64,000 bases of DNA from Rhizophagus irregularis (GCF_026210795.1 NC_089459.1:2418001-2482000), one strand, 5' to 3'; positions 51,330 through 62,791 are shown, counted from the stretch's first letter. Program-made: numbers and translations. The notes: generated by a model from the sequence alone, not told the origin.

Positions 51330-54300
51330 TTATTGGTAATTTTTCGGACCAAGATGAAATATGACATTTTTGCCTTTCTGTTTCTTTTGCTTCTTCTTTT
51401 TGTTTCCATCTTTTGTACTTTCACTGTATGAAGAATCATCCTCACTATCATTTTCATTCTTGTTATTATCAGATGCAGATGATCCTCCTTGTCCCCATGC
51501 ATTGCTTTCTGATCCGTTCTTTTTGATTCTTTGTTGTGAAAAAGAAGAGTTTGAATTTATAGGTAATTCAGGAAACTCAACATTTTCAGCTTTAGTAGGT
51601 CTACCTCTGACAAAAGCGGTTGTATATGATGAAGTATTTGAAGAATTATTTACACTAGATGAAGGAGATTCCCTACGTGGAGAGGATTGGACGAATTTTG
51701 GAGAAGAGTTTTTCCAAAGATCATTATTAGAAGTACTAGCTGAAGTTGCAAGTGAAGGATAAGCAGAATTATTTTTTTTGGATTCACGGGCAGCAATAGC
51801 AGCAATTTTATCCCAAACTTGAGGTCCACTACTTGATTTTGTACCACCAGATCGAGTAGTTGAAGATTTAATTACTAATACACGAGGTGATGGTTTAGGT
51901 GTCGTAATATTTGGTTTAGAATTACTTTGTGTAGAATTTACTGGTTCTAAAGCAGGAAAATCGGTAGTAGTACGCTGTAACCAGTAATTTTCAAATTAAT
52001 ATTATTGTTATAAGAATTATATAAAATCGAAAATTATATAATTCACAAATGATTACCTTAGCTTTATGATCATTCCATGCTCTTAATAATTCTTGTTTCT
52101 TCTTCTCGTCTTCCAATACTTCTACCATACCATTTACGACTTTACCGACATCCTCCTTTCTGTTAAACAGCTCCAATAATGATTCAACGTATGAATGTGC
52201 GCTAAGAAATGAGGAGTCACTGTATAATTCAGTTATCGAATTAAATTCATCCATTTTGGCGGAATCGTTGGATAAAAGTCCGAAAACACGTTGGTGCAAA
52301 ACTAATTTACGAGAACTGAAATTTCATTGAATGGTTAGAAACTTGTATACAATAAATGAAGTGGAAAAGAAAAAGGAAATATATATATATATATATTATG
52401 TATATACTTTGAATTTGAATTTTCAAAACTAGACAAGGCTTTTTCTCTGTAGTTTAAGGCACTAGTGCTATTGCTACTATTTGACGTAGAAGTTGAATGG
52501 CTCGTAGATGGTAAAGGAGGAAAGGCATAATTATTTCTTTTTTTTGTAGACTCAAACATTGGTGGTTGTTGTAAAGAATAAGGTGGAGTTGGGGAAGTTT
52601 CACTTCGACTACTACTTGCAACCGTTTGTGTAGGTCTATCAGCAGTGGGTTTAGGCTTATTAGCAGTGGGTTTAGGCTTATCAGCAGGTTTATGTTTATC
52701 AACTGGTTTAGGTTTATCAACAGGCTTAGAATTTTGCTTTACTCTTTCACTGTAATTTTTAATGGTACCTGAATTATTACTCATGCTAACCCCCATTGCA
52801 TCACTTAGTGTAGGAAAATCTTCTTCCCGTATGCGAGGTGGTGTGTAAGCATTACGTAATTGCACCTCACTTTCTGGTGATTCATTCGCTGATCCGATCA
52901 CTTCATCAGGAGACAAAGCACCGAAACCTGGAGGTGGTCTTGTTGTTGTTCTAGCATTAACAGTCGTACCGTTGACAGCAGAGGGAGTGGAATCTAGATT
53001 AAGATTTTGAGTTTGACGTGAAATTTCTTCAACTACAGTTTGTACAACCTCATCGCCATCTGCCCGCCTCTCCGACTACACAAAATTATTTAAATTTTAG
53101 ATCTTAGATAAAAAGCATCAATGACTCATTTAGAATGTTTCATTGATTCAACTCAAAAAAAAAAAAATGATAAGTACGGTTTGTCTATAATTCCTACCTG
53201 TCTCTCACGACTTCTTCGCCGTCGTGGATGTGTATCTGCGTAACTATTGGTATAAAGAATCCCAATCCTCCTTGCTTCATGTTTAGCTCTTTGTCCGCTT
53301 AAATTAGTTCCGTGAACTTCGACCTATATTAAAAAAGTCATAATATTATTAGAAATATTATTAAAATATTTTTTTTAAAAAAAAAAAACTTACTTCATGA
53401 GCCTTTAAATCAATTTCTGTTTCAAATACAATAAATTTTTTCTCTAAACACTCTTTATCTTGACAAAGATAGTGTTCCGAATTGAAATGACCTTCCTAAA
53501 AAAAAAAAAGATAGAAACTATAAATTATATGTAAAATAAATCAAGATTTAAGATATTAATTAAACAAATAATACATACTAATGAATTATAGTCGCGATAA
53601 TAACCATGTCTTATACCAGCTCTCATGCAAATAAAGCATTCTTCATGCTTATCACGGCAATGTTCATAGAGTTCATCATCTCCATAAAAGCGTCTTTTAC
53701 AAAATTCACATTCAGGATGCCCTCTGAACCCCGAATCATCGTCACCTTCACGAAAGTGTTTATCAAGATCTTTATTATTGAAAAGAGAATGTTCATGTGA
53801 AAAGATCTTTTTATGTCGAATGCAGATATCACTAAAATTTATAGTATTTCAAAAATGTTTATGTTAATAATTAAAATTAAAACTATACAATTTATAACTT
53901 TATTATAATATAAATTAACATACCATAACATTAAATGATGATAATCTTTAATATGTCGCTTTAATTCCGGCCATCCCTCACAAGACACGTCACAGTTCGA
54001 ATATGGACAATTATATTTCAATAGTAACTTTATATCATCAAGCATTTCTTGATCCTCACAATAAGCATTCAAATCCTCGTCAAAGTATGGAATATCAGAT
54101 TCCTTAAAATCTTGGAATTCTTTATCATGTTTACGAGTAAAGATAACTTTATCTTGTTCAGTCTAAATATATCATTAAAATTAATTCACATTATGTTGAA
54201 AATTGACGTTAAATAAATAATCAATCTTTATCATTACCTTACAATAAGCGCAATTCTTATTTTCATATAATGCTCTTATCCTCAATGAACACAAGTGACA

Positions 54301-54741
54301 AAATTTATGGTTACATTCCGAAACAGCATAGTATATAACGGGGTTTGCGCAGATAAAACAAACGGATTCATTTGAGGGAACTGGAGAAAGAGAATCATTT
54401 TCGTTCAAATTAATATTTCCGTTCAAATTAGAATCCTCGTCCGAATGAGAATTTTCATTTAAATTGGAATTTTCGTTCGAATTAGAGAAAGTACGTCTAG
54501 TAGCTGCAGAGCTTCTTGAATTTTGACTAGAGCTTGAATTATATTCTCGATGGTTCGACGAATGTCTTACAAAATGATGATAAGGACGACCTCGACCTCG
54601 TCCTCGACCTCGTCCTCGTCCTCGTCCTCCTCGTGGTCTATGATCATTATAGTGGCGCTGTTCTCTGTTAGATCGTTCAGGACGTTCAGGGCCAGTACCT
54701 GAGACGGTTTGTATATCAGTCGAGTTTGATGTGGTAGACAT
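51330..54741 (-). CDS. HEL2: E3 ubiquitin ligase ZNF598/Hel2 homologue
   Basis: Eight exons (minus): 54741-54238, 54162-53924, 53831-53579, 53495-53394, 53323-53198, 53075-52408, 52315-52057, 51974-51330; 2796 nt, 931 residues, all joins in frame. Hel2/ZNF598 senses collided ribosomes and ubiquitinates small-subunit proteins to start ribosome-associated quality control. Seen in order: an Arg-Gly repeat (about 37-52); Asn/Glu/Ser-rich repeats; a RING finger (about 126-168, CFICANPVIYYAVSECNHKF through NCAYCK); a run of C2H2-like fingers in exons 2-4 with family signatures CEFCKRRFYGDDELYEHCRD and CFICMRAGI and RDYNSLEGHF; a Lys-Pro-Asp repeat (KPVDKPKPVDKHKPADKPKP) in exon 6; a helical segment in exon 7; and a C-terminal Lys-rich tail KKKKQKKQKGKNVIFHLG typical of the family. 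Cytoplasmic, ribosome-bound. It shares a 158-bp divergent promoter region with the ChaC gene. Confidence 0.95.
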
Positions 54742-54899
54742 TGAAATTATGAAATTAAAATTAATGGAAATTTTTATTGTGATAAAAAAATCGATCCGGA
54801 TAAAAACAATAAATTTATTAAATTTGACATATGTAGATGAATGTAGATGATTACCAATAAATCACATGCGGGATACACTCGGAGATTTTCTTGGAAACA
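54742..54899. promoter_or_regulatory. bidirectional promoter region, Hel2/ChaC
   Basis: Only 158 bases separate the two divergent start codons, so both 5' UTRs and core promoters must lie here or inside the genes. It contains a direct repeat ATGTAGATGA (54831-54851 area) and ACCAATAAATCAC, a CCAAT-like site at about 54853-54857. No clear TATA box for either side. Confidence 0.6.
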
Positions 54900-56021
54900 A
54901 TGATTTCTAATGAAGTTGTAACAATAAAGAACATTTCAGAAGAAACTGATAATACAGAATGTTGGATATTCGGCTATGGTTCTCTAATTTGGAAGCCACC
55001 ACCTATATATGAGGAAAAGTTAGTGTTATATTTTGTTTTATTCTTGTGAGATCACTGTATACTAAAGAATTATTCACTCAGAATACCAGGTTTTATTAAA
55101 GGATATGTTCGAAGGTTTTGGCAGGTATATACTATCGCTTTTTAATTAAATTTGTTTTGGTGGCTTTATTTTATTTATTTCTTATTCTTTGTACGATTGA
55201 TTATCTTTCTTTAGCGAAGTACAGACCATCGAGGAACTGTAGAAAACCCCGGTCGAGTTGTGACTTTAATCCCAATTGAGGAATGGAAATTACTTAACGA
55301 TTATGTAGGATAAAAACTTTAGTCAATTGTAAAAAAAATATATATATGTATGTATATAAACTTCACTAATTTATTCGAATTTTCTAGCACGTTCATAAAG
55401 AAGATGATGTTACTTGGGGTGTCGCATACAAAATCAACAAGAAAGATGTTAAGGAAGTGATGGATTATCTGGATTATCGAGAGAAGGTTTGTTATTATTG
55501 AGTTTGTACAAAATTTTTGTAGATAAATGCTAATTTATTTACTTTATAGAATGGATACACTATACATTATTTGGATATATATCAATTAGAAAAAGAAGAG
55601 CCCATTATAAAAAATGTAGGAGATTAGTCATCTTTATCAGTTTCCTTTAAATTAATTTAAAAGCGTTCCAACCTTTTCTTTTTTTTTAACATCTCTCCTA
55701 TTAGGCGATAGTATATATTGCTACAACCAAAAATGAGGAATATGTTGGACCAACTTCTTTGGATTTGTTGGCTCAGAAAATATATGAATGCATTGGTAAA
55801 TTATTTTATAATTGTCTCATTCTTTCTTGACTTATTAATTACAATATTGAATTATTATTATTATTCTTATTATTTCATTAGGTCCAAGTGGACCTAACAG
55901 TGAATATTTACTTAACCTTGCATCTGCACTTAGAACTATAGCACCAAATGCGTATGATGCTCATTTATTTGATCTCGAAGAAAGAATATTAAAATTGATT
56001 AAAACATCAGGTTATTTATAA
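54900..56021 (+). CDS. ChaC-type gamma-glutamylcyclotransferase
   Basis: Seven exons: 54900-55018, 55082-55124, 55215-55304, 55388-55486, 55550-55615, 55705-55795, 55882-56021; 648 nt, 215 residues, the usual ChaC length. ChaC enzymes split glutathione into 5-oxoproline and Cys-Gly in the cytosol. Diagnostic features are WIFGYGSLIWKP (22-33), the gamma-glutamyl pocket loop; GFIKGYVRRFWQRSTDHRGT; NPGRVVTLIP; TWGVAYKI; and YLDYREK, whose Glu (about 116) is the catalytic base position. The C-terminal GPSGPNSEYLLNLASALR is also family-typical. The start ATG lies 158 bases from the oppositely oriented Hel2 start. Family and reaction are confident; specificity for glutathione over other gamma-glutamyl peptides is inferred from ChaC membership. 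Confidence 0.95.
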
Positions 56022-56555
56022 AATAAATATCAAATATAGTGTATAAAAGAGAATATTAATTTATTTAATTTATTATATTTTCATAGCCTATAAGTTAGTT
56101 TATTTTTGAACTTAACTATTTACAAATTATCATTTATGAAATTTGCAGCGACCCTTAATTAAAATAATATAATTAATCAATCTAATCCCCCCCCCTTTTA
56201 ATTATTATAGAATAAATAGAAATTAAAAAAGTTCAAGTCTGCGTTATATTATAGAACAAATAGAAATTAAAAAGTTTAACTCTGTATTGTAATTTAATAT
56301 ACACTATAAAAAATCTTAGATTTATAATAAGCTATTATTATATAACAATAATTATAAATCTACAAAGTAAAAACTTATATTATACATTTAAATCTATAAT
56401 AGTTAAAACAGGGAAAAAAAAGAACTTGAAGAGTCGATTATGATTTTTTATCGAATGTTTCGTTACTTCGATTTTTTGAAGCTGAAGAAGAATGGTTGGG
56501 AATTTTTTCTGTATATATGTGTGTGATTTAAAAAAAAAAAGAAAATAATTTCCAA
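56022..56555. other. convergent 3' intergenic gap with 44-bp duplication
   Basis: Lies between the 3' ends of ChaC (+) and the sugar transporter (-). A 44-bp unit beginning TATTATAGAAYAAATAGAAA is repeated in tandem at 56203 and 56247. A C9 run lies near 56187, unusual in this AT-rich DNA. No gene. Confidence 0.7.
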
Positions 56556-57650
56556 TCAAACTTGTGATTCAGATCCATCAACGGAAGTATAACCGTTTCC
56601 GTTAACATTATTAGCAGGAGTATAATCATAACCATACCCATCATCTTTTTCCTTATTATTTGAAGGTATTTCTTTTTTTGGATCAGGTTTACTATACACA
56701 TATGTTGCAATTAAAACAAGTGTAGCCCCCATCAAAAATGTTGAAGTAACAATAAAATTAAAGAGATAAACTGATGCGAGGAAGCTAAGAATAATTGAGA
56801 TTGATGTAGCAAATCCCTTAAGAATATTGTCTGCATATTTTACGACCATGGCAACAATAATACCACCAATAGCTTGACAGGCGATTGCTCCTAGAACTAC
56901 ATAATTGTAATTATAAAAGAACCCATTTTTCCAAACTCCTGCCCCATCTTTCCACCAAACTCCCATAATTAAAGCCGGGAAAAGTGAAAAGAATGAAAGT
57001 TGAACATTTCGAATCCATACGGAAGCTTTAGAATTTTTAAGAACTTTTTCAAAATATACACCAGCGATACCAGAAATTACGCAAGCTACAGCCACAGCCC
57101 CTAAACCCACAATTTTTTCCATGGTCGCATCATCATCCTCATTTGAATTTACATGATCGCTACTTGGCATTTGAACAAGTGCAACACCAAAAGTGAGTAA
57201 GACTAAAGAAAACCATTTCATTCCGCTTAAAGAAGTTTTGAGCATAATGACAGAACATAAAGCTGTTGTCAAGATTTTTAATTGATAAGTAACTTGAAAG
57301 GTAGCAGCATCCAACATGCTTACGGCAACATATTGTAAATTATTTTGAATAGTGTAAAGAGCTGCTGGAATCATTAATTTCCATGCGTCAGGTGCAAAAA
57401 TTTGAGAATAGAGTTCTTGAATACTAAGTCGTCCAGTCTCACGCACTTGATTTCGTCCAGCGACATAGAGACAGATAATGAGCTTAATTAGCTCTGATAA
57501 AAATACGGCAGTTGAAGTATAATATAAATTCTCTTTATCAAGTCGAGAGTAACGCATTACGATTACTAGCGTACTATTTTGAATGCAAAGTGTGACCAAA
57601 CTGACATACTTTAAAGGTATGCCGAGAATAGTTGCGTCAGCTGCCATCAT
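56556..57650 (-). CDS. nucleotide-sugar (UDP-galactose-type) transporter
   Basis: Single exon, 364 residues from MMAADATILG; the next codon is also Met. It is a multi-pass Golgi antiporter of the SLC35A family, part of the drug/metabolite transporter superfamily, moving UDP-sugar into the Golgi lumen in exchange for UMP. Family signatures are seen: QNSTLVIVMRYSRL near the start, LYTIQNNLQYVAVSMLDAAT then FQVTYQLKILTTALCSVIML, GVYFEKVLKNSKASVWIRNVQLSFF, and GGIIVAMVVKYADNILKGFA then TSISIILSF. About ten hydrophobic segments can be counted. A hydrophilic Asp/Asn/Gly-rich tail (about 330-364) follows. The open frame runs 28 codons further upstream, but that part (FFLFQKKNNIF) looks like leader. 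UDP-galactose versus UDP-GlcNAc or CMP-sialic acid cannot be fixed from sequence; the set resembles UDP-galactose transporters (Gms1/SLC35A2). Confidence 0.94.
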   Translation of the reverse strand: MMAADATILGIPLKYVSLVTLCIQNSTLVIVMRYSRLDKENLYYTSTAVFLSELIKLIICLYVAGRNQVRETGRLSIQELYSQIFAPDAWKLMIPAALYTIQNNLQYVAVSMLDAATFQVTYQLKILTTALCSVIMLKTSLSGMKWFSLVLLTFGVALVQMPSSDHVNSNEDDDATMEKIVGLGAVAVACVISGIAGVYFEKVLKNSKASVWIRNVQLSFFSLFPALIMGVWWKDGAGVWKNGFFYNYNYVVLGAIACQAIGGIIVAMVVKYADNILKGFATSISIILSFLASVYLFNFIVTSTFLMGATLVLIATYVYSKPDPKKEIPSNNKEKDDGYGYDYTPANNVNGNGYTSVDGSESQV

Positions 57651-58628
57651 AAAGATATTATTTTTTTTTTGAAATAGGAAAAAAACTCGAGATGACCAAG
57701 GGCTTATAATTGTGAGTAAAGGGTTGCAGAGCAAGTTACGAACTATGGAAAAAATATTTATAATATGATTTAACTAAATAAAAATTATAAATAGAATAAA
57801 AATAAACAAATACGCTATAAAGAAGGTCCTTTGAATCTTTAAAAAGGGTTACTTCAACCTATAACAATTTGGAAGGAGATAATTATGCTATGATTTTGAT
57901 GCAGTGCAACTATAAAAACGACGAAATTTAATGATATCTTCCGACTATGGCGAAACTATATTTAGTAAGGATCCTCGCCAAAACTTTATAATTTTTAAAT
58001 TAATCTGTGATTTTACGACTGGTTTTTCGTATTATGAATTAGTCTTCGATTGAAGTGAAATTCATGCGGTTTTATTGAGACGTTGGACGAGATGATTATC
58101 CGCGTTTAAATCGTCGACTAAATAATATATTCCGGAAGTTACTATTTAAAGTATTCAAAAATAAAAGAATAGAAATTTTACAGGGATTAAACCTTAATTG
58201 ATCTATATTTAGAATATGTATGCCATAATTCGATTGTCTCAATGACAAACGGTTTTTAAACACAGTTGTTATATTTTTAGTAAGGAGATAACACTCCGTA
58301 TGTGATAGGATCATTGGATTAATTTACCCGTTGTTTATCGCGAATCTAATAAATCTAATGGAACACAAACGATCGAGATCAATAGATGGTTGACATGTCT
58401 TGGCAAAATTAGAGAACGTAGCAAATGACAGTGGTGTAAACAAATAGTATCTTGTGTCTTGTCCTACTTTTTATTATTATTACAAAAATAGGTACTTGTG
58501 CTTCCTTGTAAAAAGCGTGTTGTTTTTCCATTTTAGAAATGTACGAGTCGATATTGCATTGGCTGATTATCATTTTGAAATTTCATTTCGTTGATTTCGT
58601 TATGATACCGTTTTTTAGAAATTTCATA
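57651..58628. promoter_or_regulatory. divergent intergenic region
   Basis: About 980 bases between the divergent transporter (-) and oxidoreductase (+) start codons, so it should hold both promoters. A possible TATA-like CTATAAAAACG lies near 57911. In-frame codons upstream of both chosen starts (57734-57651 and 58539-58628) are open, so longer N-termini cannot be excluded. No RNA gene was seen. Confidence 0.5.
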
Positions 58629-61268
58629 ATGTCCAAAGCTAGCGCCGTTAAAATTGTCCCACAAAAGCATATCGATGAAGGAACTTCATTTGCCAGTACA
58701 TTAAAAGCTCTAGAAGATCCCATACCTTCTCTTCCAGCTAAACCAATTACTATTTCTATCGTTGGTGCTGGTCAGAGGTTTGTTAATTTTACGAGCCAAG
58801 AATCTTTTCAAACAAAAACCAACGATAATTACCGAATCTTATTTCTTATATTATCAGAGGTTGCGGATACGCATTTTATGCTAAAATGAATCCACAATTG
58901 GCTAAGGTTGTTGCTGTTGCTGAACCGCGTGAAAGTCGCAGGAAAAAAATGCAAGAGGTTTTGGTTTAATTACTAATGTTGTACGAATTTAAAAATTTTT
59001 TTTTTGATTTAAATTTGCTTTTTATTAGACATATAATATTCCTGACGAAAATGTATTTAGCGATTGGAAAGAAGTATGTAATTTTTATTACTTTTAAATA
59101 AACAACTTCAACAAATTAATTTAAAATCCTGAATTATTTTAGCTCGCAAAACGTCCTAAGATAAGTGACGCGATTGTAATTGCAACTTTGGATCATCTCC
59201 ATATGGAACCCGCAATCGCATTTGCAGATTTAAAATATCATATTTTACTAGAAAAGCCAATGTCCGTCAATCTTGATGAATGCAAAAAAATTACCGATGC
59301 TGCAATCAGAAACAAAGTAAGGAATTACTGAAATTGGATTCTTTTATACATTACTATTTTAATTAACAAACCAAAAAATTTAATTAGATCGTGTTCTTAG
59401 TAGGTTTGTATTTTTTTCCAGATCAAGCAGATTTTCCGTTTAATAGGCAGATCGAATTTTATTAGATCATATGATTTTAATCAAACTCAAACGTCATTTA
59501 TTTCAGGACACGTGTTAAGATACACTCCACATAATCGGCTTATTAAAAGAATTATCGATTCAGGGTTGTTGGGAAATATTATTAATATTCAACACTTGGA
59601 ACCGGTTGGTAATTGGCATTTTGCACACTCGGTGAGTAGAAAGTTAGTTGTTTTATGGTTCAGTAAATGTTTCATACTTTTAATGAAAACATTCTTTTAA
59701 TTCAAAGTATGTAAGAGGCAATTGGAGAAAAGAACAAGATTCTTGCTTTTCCCTAATGACAAAGGTATGTTTAAATGCAGTTAATATAATTACGATCATT
59801 TCTCGTATTAACTTTTGATTATAATTTATTAAAAGTGTTGTCACGATATTGGTAATTAAACACGAATTAATGTATATTATTTCATTTCAAATTAAAATCA
59901 ATTCAAATTAATTAAATTAATTTACAGATTTAATGTTGCATTGGAATGATTCTCCTTGTGTGGTGATTAGACTTTTATTGCTTTTTGAGACGTTTTTTTA
60001 AATTATTTTAAGCTAAAATTATATTTACTTTAGAAAATAAGTTCATTTGGAAACTTATCACATTTTAATTCAAGAAATAAACCTACCGGAGCAGGAGATG
60101 CAAAGTATGTTACGTGAAAACTATGCTTTTTATATATATAAAAATCAAAGTTATAGAAGTTTATCAAATTTTATGTAGACGATGTCTAGATTGTGCATAT
60201 GAACCTTCGTGTGCATATTCTGCGAAGAAGATTTATATCAAGTCATTTGAAAACGGAAATACTCATTGGCCCGTAAGCGTGGTTACAGATGTATTTGGTA
60301 ATATTTTTTTCAAAATAATAAGAATTGACTAACATATTTAGGCACATTATATGCTAAAATATACAATTCCTAAATTTACTATAATAGATATTGAACATTT
60401 GGCTGAAGCATTAAAAACTGGGCCGTATGGTCGATGTGTCTATGAATGTGATAATGATGTTGCGGATCACCAGGTACTAATAAGCGCGACATGACTCGAT
60501 TCAATTTTTTAAATTTTTGCTTTCTATGATAGGTTGTAAATATGGAATTTGCGAGTGGCGCTACAGCAACCGTTACAATGGTTGCTTTTACTGAATCCAT
60601 ATGTGAAAGAAAAGTAAGAATTTAGTATTTATATATTTTTTTTCATAAATAACCTCGAGAATAAAGATTAAAAGTCTCTCTTTTATTTAATAAAAAAAAG
60701 ACTAGGTAAAGGAATCCATTATCAAAATATTGGTGTTCTTATATACGAATTAAAAATAAATTTTACTATATAAAAGGATCTTTGGCTCTCTTGGAGAGAT
60801 AGAATGTGATGGTATGAACACAATAAGCTATTATAATTTCCTAACGAAAAAGAAAGAAATTCTAAACGCTAAAAATATCACTGGTGGTACTGATTTGGGT
60901 GGCCATGGTAAGTTTTATTCTAATTTAATGTAACAATTAGTTTTTAATTAATATGTTAAATATCATTAATAATTACAGGTGGAGGTGACATTGGCTTAAT
61001 GGAAGCATTTCTTTATGCAATTTCATCAAAAGACGAATCTAACAAATTTAATGTTTCAGGAGCTGAAGAAACATTCGGTAATTAGACATCATCATTATTA
61101 TTTATTATCTAAACAAGAAAAGCTCGAAGTAAAATAATTCTATAATTCTGAATATGAATAGATTCCCATTTATATGTGTTTGCCGCGGAACATTCGAGGA
61201 GAATCGGACAAGTTGTTAATATTGAAGATTTTAAACACAATACTGACAAAACCGAAAATGATATTTAA
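58629..61268 (+). CDS. Gfo/Idh/MocA-family NAD(P)-dependent oxidoreductase
   Basis: Seventeen exons, 1416 nt, 471 residues: 58629-58777, 58858-58957, 59029-59073, 59143-59316, 59388-59403, 59507-59631, 59708-59764, 59836-59851, 59928-59962, 60034-60104, 60179-60297, 60388-60473, 60533-60613, 60701-60705, 60777-60907, 60979-61077, 61162-61268. All joins are in frame, including two 16-nt exons and one of 5 nt. The N-terminal Rossmann fold begins [16 protein letters not shown] (41-56); the family motif EKPMS is at 135-139, preceded by [14 protein letters not shown]. The C-terminal half holds [40 protein letters not shown] and [15 protein letters not shown], typical of the large oxidoreductase branch. 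Members oxidise sugars, inositols or related polyols with NAD(P); the substrate here is unknown. Cytosolic by absence of signals. ATG 58629 is preferred; an in-frame ATG at 58539 would add a hydrophobic 30 residues. Confidence 0.93.
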
Positions 61269-61799
61269 AATACTGATTGATTTAAAGCTATAATTTGTAT
61301 TAACGTAAATAAATTTATTTATTATAAAAGAAACTTATTTATTTTTTACGAGAAATCTAAACCACTTAAAGAGGATTTATTTTAAGATTGGTTGAACACT
61401 TTACTTTCAATATAAATTGCGATCAGCAAACAGTAAACTTTTCACGATCTGACGTTAACGTTTGTCCGATTAACATATTAATTACTAACTTTGATATTAA
61501 ACTAAAATGGATTTTCCGACGCGATTGCAAACAAAATTCAGACACATATATCTGTTTGTTATTTTGTTCTTAACAGGAAATTTTGATGATTAGTTCAACC
61601 CATGATTAAATATATGTGACTTATTTGTACATCAATGTACTAGCTGTAGTACAAGAAGGTTTCATTTATAATATAGCGTTTTGATATATAATCAATTTTA
61701 CAATTTAGTCATTTATCATTTGGATCGTGATACATTTTTTCACTGTTCAAGACTTTTGCAATCATTTTTGATAATAAAACTTTAGCTCCGGTTCAAAAC
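61269..61799. other. intergenic region upstream of cytochrome b5 gene
   Basis: 531 bases between two plus-strand genes. The first ~100 bases are the 3' flank of the oxidoreductase gene (AATAAA-like TAAATAAATTTATT near 61306). The rest is likely promoter of the cytochrome b5 gene. The 61-codon frame at 61388-61573 has no recognisable content. Confidence 0.55.
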
Positions 61800-62791
61800 A
61801 TGTATTCATTCGCTAGCAAAATATATAATAGTGTAGTTGGAAGTTCCGAAGAACAAATTATCGAGGAAAGTACAGAACAAGAAATTACTAAAAATACAAA
61901 AACCACAAACCAAACTATAGAAGAAACCTCCCAAGCTGGACAAACGACCGTAAAAGTTTCGTTGACGACGGAAGAGAATTTAAGTACCGCAAATGTTACC
62001 AAAGAATTTACAGTTCCACTTTCTGTGCCGAAAATGCAAGTGTCTGATTTTAATGGTATGCATAAAATCGAATTTTTGATATTAGTTGTATTATAGTTTC
62101 TAATAAGCTTTCGCCATATTCATAGGTATAATATCCGATGTTGCTCCAACGTTCCCAAGTATTGACAGTCCACAACGTTCCAAAAAACGAACACCTCTGG
62201 AGAAAGCAAACAAACTACGACAAAAGATTGCTTTGGAACCCGGTCATTCCCCATTAGATTGGGCAAAATTAACCAGTAGTGGAGCTAACCTTAGGGTGAT
62301 TTGAAAAGATCTATTTGTAATAAACTGTGAATTAAAGTTAATTTTATGTCTTTATTTGATAGGGAGTTTCAGAAATAAGAAAGTACCCCATTGAAGAAGT
62401 TAGACTTCATAAGACTAAAGATGATGCATGGACAGTATTTAATGGCAAAATTTATAACATTACTCCATATCTCAAATTTCACCCTGGAGGTAAGCTCTAT
62501 GAAAAAAAAGGATAATTATAATTATATATATTATTAATAATTTAAAATTTTGCATCATTTCAAAAAGGTGAAAAAGAGTTAATGAGATCTGCTGGTAAAG
62601 ATGGGACCAAATTATTTAGTAAGTTAGATTTAATACTGAATAATATCCCTAAAATAATCTTATTTAATTCTCTTTTTTTTTCCTTTTCCTTTTCCTTAGT
62701 GACAACACACGCATGGGTAAATTATGAGTTCATGTTGGAAAAATGTTTTGTCGGTTTTCTAGTTGGAGAACAGCATAATTTATTAACTTAA
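61800..62791 (+). CDS. cytochrome b5-domain protein (Irc21/CYB5R4-N-like)
   Basis: Five exons: 61800-62055, 62126-62295, 62363-62489, 62568-62618, 62700-62791; 696 nt, 231 residues. The C-terminal ~85 residues form a cytochrome b5 heme-binding domain: DDAWTVFNGKIYNITPYLKF, then HPGG (His about 182) and ELMRSAGKDGTKLF with the second ligand in THAWVNYE (His about 205). HAWVNYEFMLEKCFVG closely follows the b5 domain of human CYB5R4 (Ncb5or) and yeast Irc21, rather than classical microsomal b5. There is no C-terminal membrane anchor, so a soluble electron carrier is inferred; the redox partner is unknown. The first ~85 residues are Thr/Glu/Ser-rich and disordered, followed by a basic linker with RSKKRTPLEKANKLRQKI. 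Convergent with the next gene, only 105 bases between stops. Confidence 0.93.

Noticed and set aside
51361-51762. 133-codon plus-strand frame opposite Hel2
   Set aside because: Antisense shadow of Hel2 exon 8.
20282-57650. Mucoromycota-type sex locus (HMG gene between a sugar transporter and a helicase)
   Set aside because: The transporter here is a nucleotide-sugar transporter about 26 kb from the nearest HMG gene, not the triose-phosphate transporter, and no RNA helicase is present.
60340-60387. Extra exon GCACATTATATGCTAAAATA in the oxidoreductase gene
   Set aside because: It has a TTTAG acceptor but runs into a stop; joining 60297 directly to 60388 gives the conserved [14 protein letters not shown].
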